A stretch of 29,538 nt of DNA from DASZXJ01 sp035545895 (GTDB lineage Bacteria; Planctomycetota; Phycisphaerae; Tepidisphaerales; Tepidisphaeraceae), in assembly GCA_035545895.1 (NCBI GenBank), contig DASZXJ010000200.1, forward strand, positions 1 to 29,538. Direction: 5' to 3'. Made by a program: the position numbers and the translations under genes. This document shows, piece by piece, positions 9,101 through 15,094 of the stretch; within the stretch, counting starts at the first letter, position 1, and each line of letters starts with the position of its first letter. The notes beneath the pieces were generated by a model, which saw only the letters and a list, made by a program, of their open reading frames with translations, searched no databases and was not told the origin of the DNA.

Positions 9101-10885
9101 ATTCCCATCAGGCAGAGTACCGCCTGTAAAAGCCAGCGTTACCGTTTGTCCAGTCGTCGATGCTGTAACTTCGATTGCTGCTCCCGTGTCCATGTTCGTA
9201 ACTAGGAAATCACTTGAGTCAGGCGTGGTAATTGCCGTATTGAAATGGATTGTAAGATATTGGTGTGCAGTGCTATTTTGCGACGTGTTCCACTCAAATC
9301 GAACGTCGCTGCTCTCATCAATCAAATTGTTGGCGCTGGTAACGATCAGCGGGGTATCAATCGATGATACTGCTGGAGTATTGCTGTTAAATACCTCGAC
9401 CTTGAAGGTGTAGTTCGAATTTGCTGCTAATCCATAAAGGTCAAAACTGGTTGCGTTGGGATCGGTGATACCAATTTCATCGAAATCACTTCCATTAGTG
9501 CTGCGATAAATCCTGTAGCCGGTTTCACTGCCGGAATTATCCTGCCAGATCAACGTGCCCGCGCCAGTTGCGTCAATTTTTCGAGCAATAACGCGAGTTG
9601 CCGACGCAAGAAAGGTTGTAGCGCTTATGTTCGGCGAGAAGAAAGTATCGCTGACCGGAATCGAACCGGGCGTGCCCACGGCTCGCACTCGAAAATGATA
9701 AGGAATGCCGTCAACCAGTCCTGTTGCATTATAACTGTCGTCGGCACCGCCATTTGCAGGGAGGGTATCTAAATCAGTGAAATTATTGCCATCCGTTGAG
9801 ATTTGAATAAGCCAATGTTCCTCGGCGGTCCCTGGATCAGACCACGTCAGATTGACTTGATTGGCGGACGCTGTTTGAGCCGCTAACGCCGGTAGGTCTT
9901 CCTTATAGTCGCGGTAGCTTCCGTCCCTGTCGAATATTCTTGCCCAAATCTGGTCGGAACTGATTGTCGTCGGATTAAAAGTGAACGAATTAGTTGACGA
10001 AGCGTTAGCGTAAGTTGTAGGCAGAGAGGCTTGGCTGGTTCCAAACGCGTACTTGAATCCTACTGAAGTATCAGCAATGGAATTATCAATTGCATCAATA
10101 AGGCTGACCGTTTGTTGGCCTGACACTGGAGGACCGAAATCCAGAGTCGCATAGGGCGCCACATTGACCACAACTACTTCGGTTGAATAGTCGTTGTAAC
10201 CACCGTCCTTGTCGAGAACTCGTCCCCAGACGGTATATGTGCCATTGTCGTCAAACGTGAAATTGTGTGACCCGTCGGTGTCAGCATTTGTATATGATGA
10301 TTCAAGGGCATTTTCGGTGAGTGCAAAACTGTAGTGAAATCCTGCCGACGTATCGGCTTGGGATGGATCATATACTTGGTTAAGCGACACGGTTGCAGGG
10401 GTGTGTTCGTTGGGATGGTCGCTAGCATTGATCGCAGCGGTCGGATTCACATTTCCAATAGGCAGATCGTAATAATAGGTTTCGCTGTTTTGATCATTGT
10501 CAGTGACAACAATTGTGAGATGATATGGCTGGTTATTCGGCGTATTATCGTCGTAAAAGCCGCCCCAATTCATTAGATTCCAGTTATTTGCCGGGTTTGG
10601 ATCATCGATGGCGAAGTCTACGCCTGGCTCGTAATTGGTGGTCCAGTTGTCGGCATTTTGCCAATCAACATATATATCGTGGATTGAACCAGGATCACCG
10701 GCTGAAACATGTAGGCCGGCATAGTTGCCTTCAATGTTATGAATCGGCTGAATACTTTGAAGATCAGTCGACATGTATTGACGCGATTCGAGCGCATCAA
10801 AGACGGCCTTCATCAATTTGATTTTGCCACGTTTGCGAGCAATTTGACGGCTGGGCGATCCATTGGCGGAACGGTCGGTAATCAT
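110..10885 (-). CDS. Giant secreted PKD/FnIII/dockerin/transglutaminase-like/RHS protein, probably 3'-truncated by an IS
   Basis: This 3591-residue frame is probably a cell-surface or extracellular protein. Residues 1-40 form a basic segment ending in ALESRQYMS, a planctomycete-type export N-terminus. About 40-325 are PKD/cadherin-like repeats. Two FnIII domains lie at about 330-515, an Ig-like segment at 525-620, and a dockerin-like pair of calcium loops at 629-642 and 659-672 (D-x-N-x-x-x-x-x-D-x-x-D spacing). Six more FnIII domains (about 688-1245) and a PKD-like domain follow. A transglutaminase-like region at 1370-1525 has HTW near 1499 and LDPSWK near 1518. DUF6531 lies near 2073-2109, and dozens of YD/RHS repeats run to the end. 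The RHS field stops abruptly at QVDFM, where family members continue with another YD repeat and the RHS core; the last ten residues look IS-encoded. ATG at 10885 is preceded by a weak AGGGA. The ligand or function is unknown. Confidence 0.85.
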   Translation of the reverse strand: MITDRSANGSPSRQIARKRGKIKLMKAVFDALESRQYMSTDLQSIQPIHNIEGNYAGLHVSAGDPGSIHDIYVDWQNADNWTTNYEPGVDFAIDDPNPANNWNLMNWGGFYDDNTPNNQPYHLTIVVTDNDQNSETYYYDLPIGNVNPTAAINASDHPNEHTPATVSLNQVYDPSQADTSAGFHYSFALTENALESSYTNADTDGSHNFTFDDNGTYTVWGRVLDKDGGYNDYSTEVVVVNVAPYATLDFGPPVSGQQTVSLIDAIDNSIADTSVGFKYAFGTSQASLPTTYANASSTNSFTFNPTTISSDQIWARIFDRDGSYRDYKEDLPALAAQTASANQVNLTWSDPGTAEEHWLIQISTDGNNFTDLDTLPANGGADDSYNATGLVDGIPYHFRVRAVGTPGSIPVSDTFFSPNISATTFLASATRVIARKIDATGAGTLIWQDNSGSETGYRIYRSTNGSDFDEIGITDPNATSFDLYGLAANSNYTFKVEVFNSNTPAVSSIDTPLIVTSANNLIDESSDVRFEWNTSQNSTAHQYLTIHFNTAITTPDSSDFLVTNMDTGAAIEVTASTTGQTVTLAFTGGTLPDGNYQLEIPAGAIRTTNNVPLAQDYMFESSDGFYVLTGDANHNRTVDATDLGIVAHNWQGTNKKYGEGDFNYDGTVDLSDMILFSQKWLTSLPLPGIFNVWAFSSDQINLSWDDTIPNELGWEIDRSSDGTTFSARVSLPANTRHFEDTELEPGQRYWYRVRALSSENAEIYTTSIKSAATALQGPFDLEIANLTSTSLTLNWSMPQTGFVPESDEATEFGFQVLMKTDNGAFAVIDTTDWNEQTYDVTGLSSSHSYTFQIQFYRSQALGYVTSVPTLPFGLEVNPLPTDLQAVPIDSSSINLTWTDNSAFESQFIIERSLNGTDWDQIDVVPPNTTSYVDNDPSLVEGTTYQYRVRAVVIRGETSNSNTADTTTRLADPNSLSGEATSDTSITLAWADNSNQEIHYIIEQVVGISHTVIQTLDPNTTEATITGLNPNTSYIFAVFATDGNQTSNSQTISIKTDRTGTIPDAPSDLSFTSPNELGWTDNSTEETGFKVERRDGPRGDWQAIATLGSDSTSYTDGSMASDHTYYYRVIAIGTAGDSEPTDPVVKTTALSAPTSLTGLLGNSGEVDLSWMDNSTNELAFHVYHLMSGTSEWVLDADVPGNDTTGTTQYTVTGLENGIAYTFRVTAFTDDLESSEASLTGSITPLSTGISTSGDSTVTLSDPLDGPNYELTLQKQNISASLTWTIDWGDDSAVQEIEDSELGTGGTVTHFFAGEEGTVFEVRVNATDGTQIWTTDILSIMATSGASPAAGIAADDYISQRRAILLNFQNVYNQIKFEPYYGLKKGAIATQETKSGNDWDQAALLKHNLDAITIASSTHISSQYVFGIIRVPTKNVIRWLGVRDTKSAANVLRAAGLFVVPLDSNGQVSTTINASTQYLEPIPVAPTAGADEIGGYMYLWHTWLRVQVPDDSGTLHAWDLDPSWKYLNIRDADLNSGFNSSIHRIGLSNGTAFDESLTRTVAANRADLSPLEKYKTQITNYLSGSEFRGHASLADIAYDGPIIAKNFISAANKLMKYSLAPVQTEYSTILFQSGPATYEKIYTADDQAQVNFASGLKAMSHRLRVTVQLKSDPSKVAQAAISLYAMNGPVTIQATSHAMDPTNVASGELRIDILVGSTSVANTTISVSSDTENPAISVTIERADPLQVFGSLPTNQVYNFDAMARDPVALMIDAGEIGIGAINSLQAILNNDVNSRGTATPSLIQYRNYESNLVDLIAMKYAFEYEQQTQELAALAGVRNVKTNVSLGIVKGVNPASGHVSLDANSKFQLQNPYSFYDLENNRGITVNLPGLIDNVLPLWSEATNSRQNTAFQGIGYIGSWLESFVLEETTNTQSVSTVEGFQWATANNIPIRTLNSSSPSSAIDNLFTSVPSIYSSLSSFITTANAVRNLIRNEINSGGTVVVADGVINVGSGSNQWAGLVWSDETLIQPGAAGAYFIQQLGQTNPDSGGSSTGLVRPIGNSTSDQSTLNGIFAFGDPVNPYTGALYHDETDISLPTPGLPLTFSRHYDSSNAGEFGLGTGWTFTYGDRITTSNGTVVTWATSDGDLRSFIRPNPSAVQYLNPSGVFGIFKVESNGYTYTDKDKTVYTFTVVGRGLALLTKITDRNQNHIDIAVTSGKITAVTYVSNLSPNDKSMQLKFAYGSYGISSITDPFGRIWSYTVDSNHHLTLVKDPSPTSSSVGPQSVYQYYSNGLLYKIGRNRDNAGTLVSAGNYTYNYYPNGRVFSTTDPNNKSEFFSYDLFKSSLESTTGQLHTSRSYHTDVNGNTTEEVFDSNGLLTRTVNPDGSRVDQQWIPYDTSPATTGLDASPGFLLRSRANEDGLWEWFNYDGSIKGTGASAYFSGTSGNIIAHVTNSAAYQVGGNQPSDGIATTYTYDPAFNGIKTETIGSGSNLRRTTYGYDPHGNLQSVTQNNNAITKYTYDPAGRLLTQTNPNGNTTGIPDPNYTTTYTYSMSSWANGVTVTKVEPLASGTSATSVSVYDGRGNLLKITDPANRFTRYIYDNLDRKLYEYIPVPTSKLVNGDVPVSTPKTSFGWNDNLLRETDKPRVNANGTSVIEYVVNSYDSVGNLTQVQTTDLTTKTTVNTSYDALGNIISATNPLGIAVQSIYDSRGRMIETFYDDGTFELFLYDGAGNLVSDSTPSSYVYGYRLDPVSTTQTSYNTKGWIDSIVDPVGQTTVYAYSSFGQITDKKFFSSTNTGAAPWQWTHYNYDSVGRVADQRDLSGLLTTHAYDLNSNEIQQVDYDVTNITTPSGVPITSTSAMQSFMNLAANDAKITTDPHRTSSTRYDFADRPVMVQDNAGYIARTDYDAVGRVTATVDPRGMKQLAVTAPPTGAASSSSFWGISVGSASKSNSPSYATVTNYDFDSAGRARITKSLPNDNASSFTDLRNRIQDIDLYNVDGSLMNETIRRYASNGTTSSDFVTNYSYDLAGRKTTRSQTHVINGQSTPQTEITTYDAAGNIVTIQNSVAVPIVNSSGVVASWSTPTNQITSYKYDTRGRLIQKIDQAVSLPGLGLIPPLSNSIPDSNGNIRIQSLPAEGYTIDSLDSLGRATTSSRFAGNPPSTIISGRTTSFDSTGAITITYLVDGNIFSVNDTVLIGRTIPTSGGSYTLDPTSIDAEVVTGVNTTTHSITISVAPSADLSVLEAGAPLIASKLNFLTRSSSTYQNNNLSTTTDGNQNVTTYTYDKSGHQIAASVGGTQLWSKVYNGFGELVSETDFTGMSSPNPATLKTSYTYDSIGRLAKRIDPPAGSVVRATSFGYDAVGNQISETDPQGNVTTYTYDAQNRRTSEKLPGNPSSTRTVFNDYANSTVVTDPANNSITYTYDDFGNLVSEIKDVSIGLGYSIILGAKQTYFYDSIGNLTESIDRNGAVKKFEYDGLNRQLTEKWFTTLANAASNTIARTFTNTYDLGGKLTSADDSATFGVDSTYIYDDLGNEINSIQLVTNNTSLSTTVTVASTYDANRNRIASGAVLGSGGSAQVDFMCAFDQPHLQ

Positions 10886-11490
10886 ATTGTCCCTACCCCG
10901 AGTTTGAGTTGACGACGTTCACTCCAGTGAACGACGTTGTGAGCAACCTGCAACAAAAAGCGATTAAATCAAAAAGATTGTTCCGCCAGTAACAAGTATT
11001 GCACATTCGTCAGATGCTACTAAGTCTCAGATTTGAATGAGGCTTGAGTCAAACGTTGTCGATCTGGATGCATGAGGTGGAACTTGAACTACCGATGTAT
11101 CAGATCAATCGAGATCACAAGTGAAGCAAATGAAATGAGATTATGAAAAAGCGGTGCAGGTGGATGGCCAAATTATAAAATATGTCATGCCGAATTGTGT
11201 GGCAGATTGGTGTGGTCGCAAAAGATTTTTTGACGGATTTGGAGTATGCGTCAGATATTTGAATCAAGCTGCCTACAGGAAGACGACGGATCTTAAAGCC
11301 TTCGCCAAATAGTGCTGACAATTGGTCTTCGCTTGCTTTGCGTATTGAGCGGCATGAATCTCGATTAAACGGGATTCGCACTGTTTTGATTTCAACTTAA
11401 ACCATGGCTGCCTGCAGCCGCCGTTTCTTTTTACTTAATGCGCCCACATGACGCGGATATACACCTGCCTCATAGTCACTTTGCCGAGGA
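10886..11490. other. Gene-poor intergenic region, no supported gene
   Basis: About 600 bp separate the giant gene from the decayed DUF1080-like fragment. By eye it is richer in A+T than the genes to its right. It holds the palindrome at 10916-10933 and an 88-codon minus-strand open frame (11115-11381) whose translation I do not recognise. No Shine-Dalgarno, RNA gene or convincing promoter was seen apart from poor -10-like words upstream of the giant gene. It is probably decayed or regulatory sequence. Confidence 0.5.
10916..10933. promoter_or_regulatory. Palindromic site upstream of the giant gene, possible operator
   Basis: The sequence CGTTCACTCCAGTGAACG has perfect 8-bp arms around a 2-nt centre. 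It lies about 31-48 nt upstream of the giant gene's ATG. The position and symmetry suit a dimeric regulator binding site. It is also embedded in an imperfect repeat of the word GACGTT/ACGACGTT on both sides. No adjacent regulator gene is present, so the role is inferred. Confidence 0.35.
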
Positions 11491-11690
11491 GCCTCGATCT
11501 ATAAAATCAATGGCAAGGATCTGACCGGGTCTCATCCTGTGGTCAATAAACAGGAATCCGGCAAAGACCTTGAAGGCTATTTTAAGGTTGAAGATAGGAT
11601 GATTCACATCCTTGGACTGCCGGCTGTGCGGGCCGAAGGTGCGGAAATTGTTTACAAGAATATGGAGATTCGTCTGCGGCAATCGGATGA
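11491..11690 (+). pseudogene. Remnant of a DUF1080 (3-keto-disaccharide hydrolase-like) gene
   Basis: Read in the frame open after the TAG at 11473, this stretch gives IYKINGKDLTG, then EGYFKVEDRMIHILG, then VYKNMEIRLR. These match, in order, the opening of DUF1080-domain proteins: a F-N-G-K-D-L-x-G-W start, a V-x-D-G-x-I-H-x-x-G strand pair, and a Y-x-N-Y-x-L-R-x-E-F strand. The remainder of the roughly 200-residue lectin-like fold is missing. There is no good start codon, and the frame runs on into the dctA upstream region and overlaps dctA out of frame. Intact members are usually secreted and act on, or bind, sugars in planctomycetes and Bacteroidota. I infer a decayed N-terminal fragment; similarity over about 60 residues limits certainty. 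Confidence 0.5.
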
Positions 11691-11756
11691 GAATTGCCGG
11701 TCGCTAAACCAATTGATTGACGTTGGATGGACCTGCCCACTGGCGATTTTTTTTGT

Positions 11757-11762
11757 TAGACT
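11757..11762 (+). promoter_or_regulatory. Possible -10 element for dctA
   Basis: TAGACT lies 8 nt before the dctA ATG, just after a T-rich run. The candidate -35 at 17-nt spacing (TGCCCA) is weak. There is no Shine-Dalgarno before the ATG, so a leaderless transcript is possible. Confidence 0.25.
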
Positions 11763-11770
11763 GCTCGTCA

Positions 11771-13075
11771 ATGGCCAAACCCATCTACAAGAACCTGACC
11801 GTGCAGGTTCTCACGGCCGTGCTGATCGGGGTGATCGTCGGGTATCTCAACCCGATGCTGGGCACGCAGCTTAAACCTTTGGGCGATGCATTCATCCGCC
11901 TGGTGACAATGGTGGTGGGCCCGATCATTTTTCTGACGATCGTGGTGGGCATCGTGAGCATGGGCGACTTGAAGAAAGTCGGCCGGGTGGGGGCCAAGGC
12001 CATTCTCTATTTCGAAATCGTCACGACTTTGGCGCTGGTGATCGGTTTGCTTGTCGCCAACGTGCTCAAGCCCGGTGTGGGGATCGACACGCATGGCGCG
12101 GATGCCTCCAAAATTCAGCAATACGTCCAGGCCGCCGAGCATCGAACGTTCATCGATTTTGTGCTGAACATCATACCCGACCAGATATTTGGCGCGTTTG
12201 CGCGAGGCGAACTGCTTCAGGTTGTCTTCTTCGCGATCTTGTTCGGCATGGCACTGACCAGCCTGAACATGAAAGGCAGCGCCTTAATCAAGGGGCTCGA
12301 ACAATTGACTGAGGTGATGTTCAAGATCGTCGCGATGATTATGAGAGTCGCTCCGCTGGGCGCTTTGGGTGCGATGGCCTATACCGTCGGCGCGTTTGGC
12401 ATTGCGTCGCTGCTGTCGCTGGCGAAGTTGATGGCCTGCGTCTATCTAACGATGGCGATATTCATCTTCGTCGTGCTCGGACTGATCTGCCGACTCTACG
12501 GATTTAGACTTTGGCCTTACCTGCGGTTTATTAAAGAAGAAATTTTGCTGGCGCTGGGAACCAGTTCATCCGAATCGGTTTTGCCTCGCATGATTGAAAA
12601 ACTGGAGTTGATGGGTTGTGGCCGGGCGGTGGTGGGCATGGTCATTCCCGCCGGCTATTCGTTCAACATGGATGGCACGAGCATTTATCTTTCGATGGCG
12701 GTTGTCTTCATCGCCCAGGCTTTCGGGGTGAAGATGGGATTCTGGGGACAAGCCTACATGCTGGCAATCCTGATGCTCACAAGCAAAGGTGCGGCCGGCG
12801 TGACTGGGGCGGGATTTGTCACGCTCGCTGCCACACTCACTGCCACTCACCAGTTGCCGGTCGAAGGACTGGCGCTGCTGCTGGGCGTTGATCGCTTTAT
12901 GAGCGAAGCCCGCACGATCACCAACCTCATCGGCAACGGCGTGGCGACGATCGTCGTCAGCAAGATGGAAGGTGAATTCAACCAGGCCCAATTCGAAGCG
13001 GCGATGGCGGGGCATATTCGGCGCCGCGGAATTCCGATGGAAGCCAAAGCCGACCTGCTCGCCTCCGCCAAGTAG
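11771..13075 (+). CDS. dctA: C4-dicarboxylate:cation symporter DctA
   Basis: This 434-residue inner-membrane protein belongs to the dicarboxylate/amino acid:cation symporter (DAACS) family and should take up succinate, fumarate or malate with cations. E. coli DctA has 428 residues. Diagnostic segments are the serine-rich LGTSSSES hairpin, GYSFNMDGTSIY, SKGAAGVTGAGF and the substrate-site DRFMSEARTITN segment. The order and spacing match DctA rather than GltP-type members. The start is placed at MAKPIYKNLTVQVL because this aligns with the family N-terminus; an upstream TTG at 11717 would add unrelated sequence. No Shine-Dalgarno is visible. The next gene, a glutaminase, starts 129 bp later with its own likely promoter, so the two are probably not co-transcribed by necessity. 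Confidence 0.93.
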   Translation: MAKPIYKNLTVQVLTAVLIGVIVGYLNPMLGTQLKPLGDAFIRLVTMVVGPIIFLTIVVGIVSMGDLKKVGRVGAKAILYFEIVTTLALVIGLLVANVLKPGVGIDTHGADASKIQQYVQAAEHRTFIDFVLNIIPDQIFGAFARGELLQVVFFAILFGMALTSLNMKGSALIKGLEQLTEVMFKIVAMIMRVAPLGALGAMAYTVGAFGIASLLSLAKLMACVYLTMAIFIFVVLGLICRLYGFRLWPYLRFIKEEILLALGTSSSESVLPRMIEKLELMGCGRAVVGMVIPAGYSFNMDGTSIYLSMAVVFIAQAFGVKMGFWGQAYMLAILMLTSKGAAGVTGAGFVTLAATLTATHQLPVEGLALLLGVDRFMSEARTITNLIGNGVATIVVSKMEGEFNQAQFEAAMAGHIRRRGIPMEAKADLLASAK

Positions 13076-13147
13076 CTCGGTCTTGGATCAGCGGTTCCTT
13101 TTAAGGACTGCCCGCCTGCGGTTTTTTATGGTTTCCCGGGGACGATG

Positions 13148-13156
13148 TGATATAGT
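13148..13156 (+). promoter_or_regulatory. Extended -10 promoter for the glutaminase gene
   Basis: TGATATAGT has the TGn extension followed by a hexamer matching TATAAT at five of six positions. No good -35 is seen, which is acceptable for extended -10 promoters. The predicted start near 13163 would leave a leader of about 42 nt with a purine-rich GGAAAG about 8 nt before the ATG at 13205. Confidence 0.45.
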
Positions 13157-13204
13157 TCCCCGCCTCTTCGGGAATCAACGCTTCATGGACGGAAAGCATG
13201 GATC

Positions 13205-15052
13205 ATGACTGCAGCCGTCTCCGCGCAGACGCCGTTACACGATCTGCTGAGTGAGATCATTGATCGATATCGCGAGGACCGCAGTGGTGAGGTCGCCACA
13301 TACATTCCCGAACTGGGCGTTGCCGATCCGGAATGGTTCGGCATCTGCCTGGTGACCACCGAGGGGGCCGTGTACGAAGCCGGCGACAGTCGTCAGGCGT
13401 TTACGATCCAGTCAATCTCCAAGCCTTTTGCATACGGTTTGGCCCTGGAAAAGCTTGGCCCCGAATGCGTGCGTCAGCGCGTGGGGGTGGAACCTTCAGG
13501 CGACGCGTTCAATTCGATCAGCCTCCAGCCCGGCTCGGGCAGGCCGCTCAATCCCATGATTAATGCCGGCGCGATCGCGGTCAGCAACATGATTTACAAT
13601 GCCCTTCAACCCAACGCCATTGAGCGGCTGGTTGACAGTTACAGCGTATTTGCCGGTCGGCCGCTGGATGTCGATTTGAAAGTCTATCGCTCGGAAAGCG
13701 ATACCGGCCATCGCAATCGTGCGATCGCGCATTTGCTTCGCAATTTCGGCGTTGTCAGCGATCCGGTCGAGCAGGGCCTTGATCTCTATTTCAGACAGTG
13801 CTCAATTCTCACCACCTGTCACGATCTGGCGGTGATGGCGGCAACACTGGCAAACAACGGCGTCAACCCGCTGACCGACCAGACCGCCATCTCGGCACGC
13901 TATGTCGAAGATGTCTTAAGCGTGATGACCACGTGCGGCATGTACAACTATGCTGGCCAATGGTTGTACGAGGTGGGAGTGCCCGCCAAAAGCGGCGTGG
14001 CGGGAGGAATCATGGCGGTCCTGCCGGGGCGAATGGGCATCGGCACGTTTTCGCCAAGGCTCGATTCACAGGGGAACAGCGTGCGCGGCATTCGCGCCTG
14101 CCAGGAGTTGTCCGAACGGTTTGGACTGCACCTGTTTAATCCGCATCGCAGTGCCCGGTCCGTGATTCGAAATGAAATGACTTTGCAATATCGCACCTCC
14201 AGCCGCGTGCGCGCCGCAGCCGAGGCACGAAAGCTCCGCGAGCTTGGCTCGGACGCCTACCTGATCGAACTGCAAGGCGATCTCAGCTTCAGCGCCATGG
14301 AAGTGGTACAGCGGCGCGCCTGGAAACAGCTTCCCGCAACCCGGCTTTTGCTCATCGACCTTACGCGGGTCGATTCAGTCGATCCTCCGGCGATGAAGAG
14401 CATGTCCATGATGGTCGCCCGGCTGATGAATCAGGGTTGCCAGGCGGTCTTTGCCGGCCTGCAAGCGGATGATCCCATCCATGCGCAGCTCAGCGGCTGG
14501 CAACCCGCTCCGCCGATTTTCGATAACCGTGACACTGCGATCGAAGCCTGTGAACAAAGCCTTCTTACCGGCGAGCCGGTCGGGACAGGCGGCAACAGTC
14601 TGGCGCCCGGGGGAATCGATTTGACCGAACTGGATGTCGCGCAAGACCTGAACCCGGCCGAACGTGACCTGCTGGCGCATCTGCTCGTGCGACGCACCTT
14701 TGCCGCGGGGAATTGCATTTGCCGCAAGGGAGACCCTGCAGGCGAGATCTTTTTTCTCACATCGGGCATGGTAAGTGTGAGGCTGTACACCGGGCCGGCA
14801 ACATTTCAGAAGCTGGCGGGCTTCATGCCGGGAAGCGTTTTTGGCGAGGTTGCGGCGATTGATCGCGGTCCCCGGTCGGCGGATGTCTGGGTCGAATCCG
14901 ACGCTGAATGTTTCTGCCTGGGACTGGATGATTTCGATCGGCTGGGTGAGGAGCATCCGCTGCTCAAAATCAAGCTGCTTCAATATCTATTGCGCGTGCT
15001 TACAATCCGTCTGAGGCGGACGAATGATCTGATCGGACAACTGACCGGTTAA
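13205..15052 (+). CDS. glsA: Glutaminase A fused to STAS and cyclic-nucleotide-binding domains
   Basis: The 615-residue protein has three parts. Residues 10-315 are a serine-dependent glutaminase (glutamine to glutamate plus ammonia) with the S-x-x-K motif at Ser70-Lys73, and N-P-M-I-N-A-G-A at 116-123. About 350-450 form a STAS domain with the strand LLLIDLTRVDSVD. About 483-605 form a CRP-like cyclic-nucleotide-binding domain with the phosphate-cassette sequence FGEVAAIDRGPRSADV, including the Arg that normally contacts the cyclic phosphate. Single-domain bacterial glutaminases have about 310 residues, so the extra half is probably regulatory. There is no signal peptide, so it is cytoplasmic. 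Control by cAMP or cGMP is inferred from the intact cassette. The Tat-exported hydrolase gene follows after 42 bp. Confidence 0.92.
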   Translation: MTAAVSAQTPLHDLLSEIIDRYREDRSGEVATYIPELGVADPEWFGICLVTTEGAVYEAGDSRQAFTIQSISKPFAYGLALEKLGPECVRQRVGVEPSGDAFNSISLQPGSGRPLNPMINAGAIAVSNMIYNALQPNAIERLVDSYSVFAGRPLDVDLKVYRSESDTGHRNRAIAHLLRNFGVVSDPVEQGLDLYFRQCSILTTCHDLAVMAATLANNGVNPLTDQTAISARYVEDVLSVMTTCGMYNYAGQWLYEVGVPAKSGVAGGIMAVLPGRMGIGTFSPRLDSQGNSVRGIRACQELSERFGLHLFNPHRSARSVIRNEMTLQYRTSSRVRAAAEARKLRELGSDAYLIELQGDLSFSAMEVVQRRAWKQLPATRLLLIDLTRVDSVDPPAMKSMSMMVARLMNQGCQAVFAGLQADDPIHAQLSGWQPAPPIFDNRDTAIEACEQSLLTGEPVGTGGNSLAPGGIDLTELDVAQDLNPAERDLLAHLLVRRTFAAGNCICRKGDPAGEIFFLTSGMVSVRLYTGPATFQKLAGFMPGSVFGEVAAIDRGPRSADVWVESDAECFCLGLDDFDRLGEEHPLLKIKLLQYLLRVLTIRLRRTNDLIGQLTG

Positions 15053-15094
15053 GCCCCCGCCGCTGCGTGCCGGGCCGGTCGCGAAGGAGATGAC

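Noticed and set aside
110..10885. Tandem YD repeats as a possible DNA-level repeat array or CRISPR
   Set aside because: The periodicity is at the protein level in RHS and FnIII repeats; nucleotide repeats are diverged and no spacer-repeat structure exists.
11115..11381. 88-codon minus-strand open frame in the gene-poor stretch
   Set aside because: There is no recognisable domain, no convincing ribosome site and an irregular composition, so it was not called as a gene.
12566..13015. Long antisense open frame inside dctA
   Set aside because: It is His/Arg-rich low-complexity translation typical of the complementary strand of a GC-rich coding gene; dctA is certain.
13095..13127. Possible terminator after dctA (GC-rich word followed by six T)
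   Set aside because: The only stem is three to four base pairs (CCG/CGG) with a tiny loop, too weak to call.
14375..14983. 202-codon antisense frame inside the glutaminase fusion gene
   Set aside because: It lies opposite well-supported STAS and cyclic-nucleotide-binding domains and has no domain of its own.
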